Shown: positions 56,945 to 64,000 of the stretch, one piece after another
Numbering within the stretch: the first letter of the stretch is position 1
How the letters are laid out: each line of letters starts with the position of its first letter
NCBI GenBank assembly: GCA_029964075.1
Contig: CM057146.1
Location: forward strand, 12,481,501 to 12,545,500
Source of the DNA: Patiria pectinifera
Lineage: Eukaryota; Echinodermata; Asteroidea; Valvatida; Asterinidae
Reading direction: 5' to 3'
Length of the DNA: 64,000 bases
Translations under genes and position numbers: made by a program
The notes under the pieces: generated by a model
What the model saw: only the letters and a program-made list of their open reading frames with translations
What the model was told of the DNA's origin: nothing
Database searches by the model: none

Positions 56945-58850
56945 ATAGGCCCTAGCGGACTGTGCACGGATCTCCCGTCTCGTTAATTATAGGCCAGGCA
57001 AAATACTTTTATTTTTAAAATGAAACTCACACATACAAACTGCAACAGAATTTGGAATTCTACTACATTTCCTTGTTTGAATAACATTTTCTAAGCAAAT
57101 CACTATCAGAGACCGGATAATGACATAATAAAGATACAAAATGGCTAGTATCATTATACCCTAAATTAAGTTGCGCGCAAATACCTTTTACTCATACATT
57201 CTCGACAAAGGTCAGTATTGATGAGCTTCAAATTCACAAACTTCTATCTACTGGCACAAACTTCTTTCTACTAACAAAAATAAACGGTGAATTATGTGAA
57301 AAATTCTTGATCATATGCCAAAATCAGTACCGGGGGGAATGTGGTGTTCATGGTAAATTGGGCTAAACAGTAGGCGACGGGTTGCCTAACGAACGAAATA
57401 AAGGATCTAGGACGACGTACGTTCACTGCGCTATTTTGTGAGATCAAAAGTAAGACTTACCCATGCTTGTATTCAATCTACACAAATGGGACTTATTAAT
57501 TTACTGGAGAATTTTCATTTTCGAAGGAATGTAGCGTAATTTTTAATCATTGTTTTCCCTCGAAATTTGGGAAATAAAATCAATCATTGTGTGCGCGTGC
57601 GACGCAGGGGAATAATGTATGTTTATGATGTTTCTCGCTTTTTTAGTTTTGGGGAAGAGAGGGCAATCAGTAGTATGTTGGAAGTATTTTTATATTCTAA
57701 AAAGAAAAACAACCAATACTACTTTGTAACTTTCTCTAAGTAGAAAAGAAAAAATCAAAAGTACTTTAACTTACTCTAAGCTTTATGCCGGGCTAAAGGT
57801 GTTCCATCTCACGATTTTCTTTGCTTATGTGATCGCGAAATCTGCCTGATATACTGACAACAAAATAATGCTTCATCGACCGAGAAACTCATCCAATCAC
57901 ACCTTTTTTGTTTGTCACTGTGCCGCGTTTTAATTGTCTTTGCTTCCATAAAGTCACTGTTTAATAATCTGATTCGACATAGGATTTTCTAAGTGTATTT
58001 AGGTCCAGGTTATCAATAATAATTTCCTAGGCAACATTGATGAAGCTTTTTAAAAATCCATGTTTTGTAGCTTTGGTCAGTTTGTTTCTTGGAGAGAAAA
58101 AAAACCTTAAAATTGAGATGAAGGCTTTTACACTTAATGGACAGACCAGGTTTTGCTGTAAGTGAAAGTCATACAGAATCATTCTAAACACCTTTCCCTA
58201 ATTCATAATGAAACAGAAAGGGCCTATTCCGAAATAAACTGTGCTACAATTATTATAGTCCAAAATGCACATGGCATTTTGAATCTAAGTTACTGTCTGA
58301 CACGAGCAGTTATTTAGTTTACAAAAAATATTATTTTCTTTCTTAACTTTACAAGAAATTAAGTTTCAGATATTAACTACTCTACATGACATCAACACCC
58401 TACAAAGAACCTGCCTTTGCGAAATGTGCACCTTTATTTCATGCCAAGGACAATTAGTAAAATGTGATATCGATGTACATGTGATATGTACATGCCTCAT
58501 GTGCATGTACAATACGCGAGGTTGGCTCACTACAGAACAATCGGATTGGAAAGGGAATTTCCCTCTTCATAGCTTGTCAACAGAGGGCGCTGTTTTTCTG
58601 ACTCGGCCGCTGCGGTCCGATCACCTAGCCCGCGAAAATGATCGATTTTTCGGAATGAAGAAGATTTGGGGGGATTTTGGGGGCTATTTTATTTTTGTAG
58701 CCAGATAGTCTGTCCAACAATTTATGAAGGCAAAAGTGCAAAATACTCTGGCCGTTGGTGGCCGATTGAAAAAAATGTGTAAAGTATTGGTTTTGTTAAT
58801 ATTTTTCTTTAAATAGCGATATAATCTTTGTGTCTGCGCTCATTTAACAT
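56945..58850. other. Intergenic sequence, copy B, no genes seen
   Basis: Equivalent to A 11,040-14,270 minus the TTAA MITE and minus A 12,025-12,830; the junction is at about 57,404. A 94-codon frame at 58,424-58,708 has a near-identical twin at 13,846-14,130 but no other coding support. Confidence 0.6.
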
Positions 58851-58852
58851 TA

Positions 58853-59037
58853 CAGACACACTCTCGCAAAATGTTGTCCGGCAGCTTTCTATACAAAAAC
58901 CTCGTTGGCTTGGGGTTTTGTACATAAACCTTATCAGTCAGCCGATCACGCTCAATTGACTTCGGCCAAACTGCAGTCCCATCATAAGAAATAAGTTAAC
59001 AATGTTAACCGGACCATTTTTTCCAAGAGTGTGTCTC
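58853..59037. mobile_element. TA-flanked MITE (copy B)
   Basis: Orthologue of 14,275-14,459 with the same ends and TA flanks; only single-base differences. Confidence 0.75.
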
Positions 59038-59639
59038 TAATGGTTGATGGGCTTTTAAAAAGAACTTTTGCAAATGGGAAAGACACTTTGGAAACATCAT
59101 CAGTTTGAATATGCTTCATGAATTTCTGAAAAAACGTGCACAATTTTTTAACAGTATTTAATTACAATTATTTTTCGGTGTGGTGGTGGTGGGTGGCTGG
59201 GGGGCCAGACAGAAGATATATCAAAATGGCGCAATAAGACCAACAGCAGGCGCAATAAATTTGATTAGGGTTTCAAAAATTTCTACGCGAGTCGTTATTT
59301 TGCATAAAAAGTGCCCCCACAATTTTTTTGTAAAAAACGAGACCGTCTAGTTTAAAAATCGGTGGAATCGTGCGAATATAGCCGAGGATCATCTCCCTAG
59401 CTTTTGGGCTATTATCTAAGAGCAGATTTGATAAAATTAGGGTCCAAATATGGGTCCTATTTGCACGAGAAAATGTATGGATGCCACTGGTAACTTTGGC
59501 AGTATGCAGGCTCAGCATTACCGGCAGGCTTCAAGCATTACGGACACACTCTCGCAAAATGTGGTCCGACAGCTTTCTATACAAAAACCTCGTTGACTCG
59601 GGGTTTTGTACGTAAACCCTATAAGTCAGCCGATCACGC

Positions 59640-62600
59640 CAGTATGCCTGGGCGCTAACAGGCCTTGGGAATTACTGCACAAAGTGTAAACTTAGTGCAT
59701 CATCTACTACATCTGGCATTTTCTCCTTAACCTTTGGGACACAAGACTTGAATCTTTTCCAGCTTGTTGGTCTCTTCAGCAACTTTTGTACAACGCATAG
59801 TCTGTCTTAAACTATCGAGGTTAAGGTACATTTTGACTGCGATATACAGAGCCAGTATGCCTGGGCGCTGACAGGCCTTCCTAAGGGATTTACAGCACAA
59901 AGTGGAAACTAAGTGCATCATCATGTACTAAATCTGGCATTTTCTCCTTAACCCTTAAGTCTCAAGAGTTGAATATATGAGATACATGAGAGCCCTGCCG
60001 GTTGGCGCTGACAGGCCTTGCTATGAGATTTACTGCACAAAAACGAAACTAGCATCATCGCATACCTACATCCGACGCTTCCTCCAATAGTTTCTAGTCT
60101 GAAGCCTTGCCGATTTGCCAGCTTGTTGGCCCATTAATAAGCTTTCCAACAAGCTATAGTTTGTCCAAAACCATCCATGTTAAGGTACCTTTAGACTTAG
60201 ACTGCGATACATGAGAGCCATTCCGGTTGGCGCTGACAGGCCTTGCTGTGGGATTTACTGCACAAAAATGAAAATAGTGGCATCATGTACTGCGTCTGAC
60301 GTCTTCAAATGTTTTAAGTCTGAAATCTTGTCGATTTTTTAAGTCTGAAACCTTGCCGATTTGCCAGCTTAGTGGCCTATTGATCAGCTTTCCAACAAGC
60401 TATAGTTTGTCCAAAACAATCCATGTTCAAGTAACTTTAGACGGCGATACATGAGAGCCATGCCAGTTGGCGCTGACAGGCCTTGCTATAGGATTTACTG
60501 CACAAAAACGAAACTAGTGTAATCATGTACTACATCTGACGTTTACTCCAAAAATTTCAAGTCTGAAATCTTGTAATTGTAATTGGTTTATTTCATAAAA
60601 ATCATATTGCAGCAAAATGCTGAATTACATGACATTTACAGTGTTCAATCAAAAAGACAGCTAACACAAAAAAATTATTTAAAAAAAAAAACCAAAACAG
60701 GATATTACATTTACATTGGATAATAAGAGTTTTTAAATTGAAGATAAAACATTTAGTTGTATAAAATACAGTACAACAGACAAACTGATTAACGATTGAC
60801 GATGGTGAGGCCGTAATTGCACTATTTCTTGTTCAACAACTCAGTCATGTAAGGCAGGGGGCTAGTTCTGAATCTGTTGGTGCTGCACCTATATGGTTTG
60901 AATTTAGTTTGGGTTCTGAGGGTCATTGATGATTTGTACTCAGAGGGAGGGAACCACTCAGAGAACTGCGGAGATGTACATGCTTTTGTGGCAAAGTCTC
61001 TGCAGATTTGCTGTCGCCTTACATGAAGAGACTCAAGTTCTAGTTTCATCAAGGAATCTGGGTAGGATGTGAACTGTGTGCCTAGAATGCATTTACAGAC
61101 ACGTTTTTGAATCATCTCAATTTGGTTACTTTGTCTCTGATCTTGCCAATTTGCCAGCTTCTTGGCCTATTCATCAGCTTTTTAACAAGTTATAGTTTGT
61201 CCAAAACCATCCATGTAAAGGTACCTTTAGATTGCGATACATGAGAGCCACGCCGGTGGGCGCCGACAGGCCTTGCTGTGGGATTTGCTGCACAAAAAAC
61301 AAAACAAGAGGCACCATCTAATACATCTGATGTTTACTCCAAAAGTTTCAAGTCTGAAACCTTGCCGATGTGCCAGCTTGTTGGCCTATTCATCAGCTTT
61401 CCTACAAGCTATAGTTTGTCCAAAAGCTTTTATGTTAAGGTACCTTTAGACTGCGATACATGAGAGCCATTCCGGTTGGCGCTGACAGGCCTTGCTGTGG
61501 GATTTACTGCACAAAAATGAAACTAGTGGCATCATGTACTGCGTCTGACGTCTTCAAATGTTTTAAGTCTGAAACCTTGCCGATTTGCCAGCTTAATGGC
61601 CTATTGATCAGCTTTCCAACAAGCTATAGTTTGTCAAAAACCATCCATGTTAAGGTACCTTTAGACTGCGATACATGAGAGCCATGCCAGTTGGCCCTGA
61701 CAGGCCTTGCTGTGGGATTTACTGCAAAAAAATGAAACTAGTGGCATCATGTACTGCGTCTGACGTCTTCAAATGTTTTAAGTCTGAAACCTTGCCGATT
61801 TGCCAGCGTGTTGGCCAATTCAACAGCTTTCCAACAGGCTATAGTTTGTTCAAGACCATTCTTGTCAAGGTACCTTTAGACTGCGATACATGAGAGCCGT
61901 GCCAGTTGGCCCTGACATGTCGACAGGACTTGCTATGGGATTTACTGCACAAAAGCGAAACTAGTGGCATCATGTACTACATCTGACGGTTACTCCAAAA
62001 GTTTCAAGTCTGAAATCTTGCCAATTTGCCAGCTTGTTGGACTATTTATCAGCTTTTTAACAAGCTATAGTTTGTCCAAAACCATCCATCTTAAGTACCT
62101 TTAGACTGCAATACATGAGAGCCACGCCGGTTGGCGCTGACAGGCCTTGCTGTAGGATTTACTGCACAAAAACGAAACTAGTGGCATCGTGTACTAATTT
62201 TGACGTTTATTCCAAAAGTTTCAATCTGAAACCTTGCCGATTTGTCACCTTGTTGCCCTAGTCATCAGTTTTCCAACAAGCTATAAGTTTGTCCAAAACA
62301 ATCCATGTTCAGGTAACTTTAGACGTTGATACATGAGAGCCATGCCGGTTGGCGCTGACAGGCCTTGCTATGGGATTTACTGTACAAAAACAAAACTAGT
62401 GGCATCATGTACTACATATGACGTTTACTCCAAATGTGCCAAGTTTGAACCTAGCCGATTTGCCAGCGTGTACCTTATCATAATTAATGATAAGATACCT
62501 TTAGACTGCGATGCATGAGAGCCATGCCGGTTGGCGCTGACAGGCCTTGCTATAGGATTTATTGCACAAAAACGAAACTAGTGTAATCATGTACTACATC

Positions 62601-62900
62601 TGACGTTTACTCCAACAGTTTCAAGTCTGAAGCATTGCCGATTTGCCAGCTTGTTGGTTTATTCATCTGCTTTTCAACAAGCTATAGTTTGTCCAAATCC
62701 ATCCCTGTTAAGGTACCTTTAGACTGCGATACATGAGAGCCATGTCGGCTGGCGCTGACAGGCCTTGCTCAGAGATTTACTGCACAAAAACAAAACTAGT
62801 GGCATCATGTACCTACATCTGACGCGCACTCCAAAAGTTTAAAGTCTGAAGCCTTGTAGATTTGCCAGCTTGTTGGCCTATTCATCTGCTTTCCAACTAG
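59640..62900 (+). repeat. About 215-bp satellite, copy B (about 13 units)
   Basis: Same satellite as 15,640-19,405 with fewer units and internal rearrangements, for example a short duplication near 60,330. It starts at a deletion junction with the truncated MITE at 59,639. Confidence 0.93.
60574..61139 (-). mobile_element. LINE 3' end inserted in the satellite, copy B
   Basis: Same insertion and same ATCTTG flanks (60,568-60,573 and 61,140-61,145) as copy A. The 97-codon frame at 61,115-60,822 is unchanged in sequence. The insertion therefore predates the segmental duplication. Confidence 0.85.
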
Positions 62901-64000
62901 TGGTCGGTTCTCGAAGGGTAGACCGTAAGTATACCCGCCACTATCAACATCAATAATGTAGGGGCCGGAGGTGTTGCTGTTAGTGCACCAAATTAGCGTC
63001 CCTAAATAACAGATTTTAGATAGATGTTTGCAGACCTTATATGGAACAAATTAAAACACTCTCTCACAAAAAGATATAAGCATTATTTATTTATTTATCT
63101 ATCCATTCCTGTACCAAACTGAAACATGATTACGAGTATAAGGTAGACATTGACTTTCTTTTCATTTGCGACTGCATCCAATTAAGTCATATAGGCTAAT
63201 CTAACAGAAGATGCACAGAAAAATTGAATCCAGTTGAAATTATTTTCAAAACTAAAAGGCCCAATATGGATAACTTGATATAAAAAGTATGACAGTTTTT
63301 GTTTAGTGCACGATGGTGATTTTTCCCTGTATAGAGCCTTGTGTAACATAGACTTTTGTATTTTTTAAATATCATTGGATAACGTTACACTTTGCAGGTG
63401 CTGATTGGATTTCGTGCTGAACTGAGTCAGCACTTTGAAAATGGAATGTTCGACACTTTCAACTTGGTTAAAGTTCAATGACGGGAAGCACAAGGTTTCT
63501 TTAAACAAACAAAACAAAACACCCCTGAAAGTTGAACTGCTACTCATTACCGACCCTAACCGACTTGTTCCTGAGTATGCTAAACTATAGAATCAAGATT
63601 GCTTTCTATATAGACATGGTAAACCAAGTATCAATGTGGAATGATTCTACGTTGTACCTGATATTGATTCGAAACTAACCTAGTGCAATATATAACATTA
63701 CTACATTTTTTCTTTGTGCAGAATGCAATTGGCTTATAGACAATGACCATTAACAGACGACTTCTTTGAAGGGGCTTCACAGGAATCAATACGCATGCCT
63801 CTGGTTCACTTCCAAGGTACAGGGGGCTTCGCTAATCCAAAATGGAAACTGCTACATTGTTAAAGTACACAGATGCTTTCAGATAACGTGTCATTTTGGT
63901 CCTCGTTTTTTGTCCTCATCTTGAGATTTATGCCAACATGGGCTGATCGTTATTTGATGAGGTAATTTATTCCATTCTTTCATTAAAGAAACTACATTCT
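62901..64000. other. Right end of copy B, no genes seen
   Basis: Equivalent to A 19,406-21,480 without the two MITEs. Nothing coding recognised. Confidence 0.6.

Larger units (their letters stand above)
33014..64000. repeat. Segmental duplication, copy B (expanded by about 9.5 kb)
   Basis: Copy of 1-21,480 in the same orientation. Extra length comes mainly from the amplified retroelement modules (40,105-56,945). It lacks four A segments: about 6,555-6,893, the TTAA MITE, about 12,025-12,830 and about 15,080-15,892. It also lacks the MITEs at 19.65 and 21.13 kb. True tandem duplication and two haplotypes wrongly joined in assembly are both possible. Confidence 0.95.

Overview
The window is nuclear DNA of an animal, AT-leaning, with GT-AG introns and many transposons. 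Extensive transposon presence/absence variation suggests a highly heterozygous marine invertebrate, perhaps a deuterostome such as amphioxus; I cannot fix the species.

Layout. Positions 1-21,480 (copy A) recur in the same orientation at 33,014-64,000 (copy B), so the window shows part of a tandem segmental duplication with a period near 33 kb. The 21,480-33,013 interval appears once here; its other copies would lie outside the window.

Genes. The main gene is a complete Rho GDP-dissociation inhibitor (RhoGDI) on the minus strand: exons at 37,003-37,015, 36,649-36,813, 35,967-36,047, then either of two tandem 77-nt exons (32,551-32,627 or 32,357-32,433), then 27,129-27,192 and 22,344-22,540. 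All phases agree and give 198 aa. The two 77-nt exons encode alternative versions of the same beta-strand region and look mutually exclusive. Copy A holds exons 1-3 of a second RhoGDI (2,902-3,952) whose remaining exons should lie left of the window. Upstream of each RhoGDI is a two-exon gene for a candidate 45-aa secreted peptide (5,574-6,300 and 38,667-39,415).

Mobile DNA. Copy A has one decayed retroelement relic (Gag-like plus truncated DIRS-like reverse transcriptase) carrying a tRNA-derived SINE at 8,280-11,036. In copy B this locus has expanded to five modules over 40,105-56,945. Three of them form a tandem array of about 2.98 kb that also carries a roughly 150-codon ORF absent from A. 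Clear TIR elements with target duplications include a TTAA-flanked MITE (11,110-11,632; 25,640-26,170), a TAA-flanked MITE (19,649-20,374), hAT-like elements (22,574-23,217; 25,400-26,430; 53,246-54,493), a short GGGCGGATCC family (21,126-21,338; 53,461-53,775), and TA-flanked MITEs near 14.3 and 15.0 kb. Three of these are absent from the matching site in the other copy, giving clean empty sites. LINE 3' ends lie at 16,805-17,370, 60,574-61,139 and about 27,575-28,300.

Tandem repeats. These include a 16-bp repeat in inverted paired arrays (634-2,781 and 33,688-35,844), GTCCGACGCCTCATAA repeats, a roughly 215-bp satellite (15,640-19,405; 59,640-62,900), GATA repeats (28.4-28.66 kb), and a GATGCC array with a 121-bp higher-order period (29.64-31.4 kb) in a RhoGDI intron. 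Most open reading frames in the window fall in these repeats or are antisense, and are not genes.
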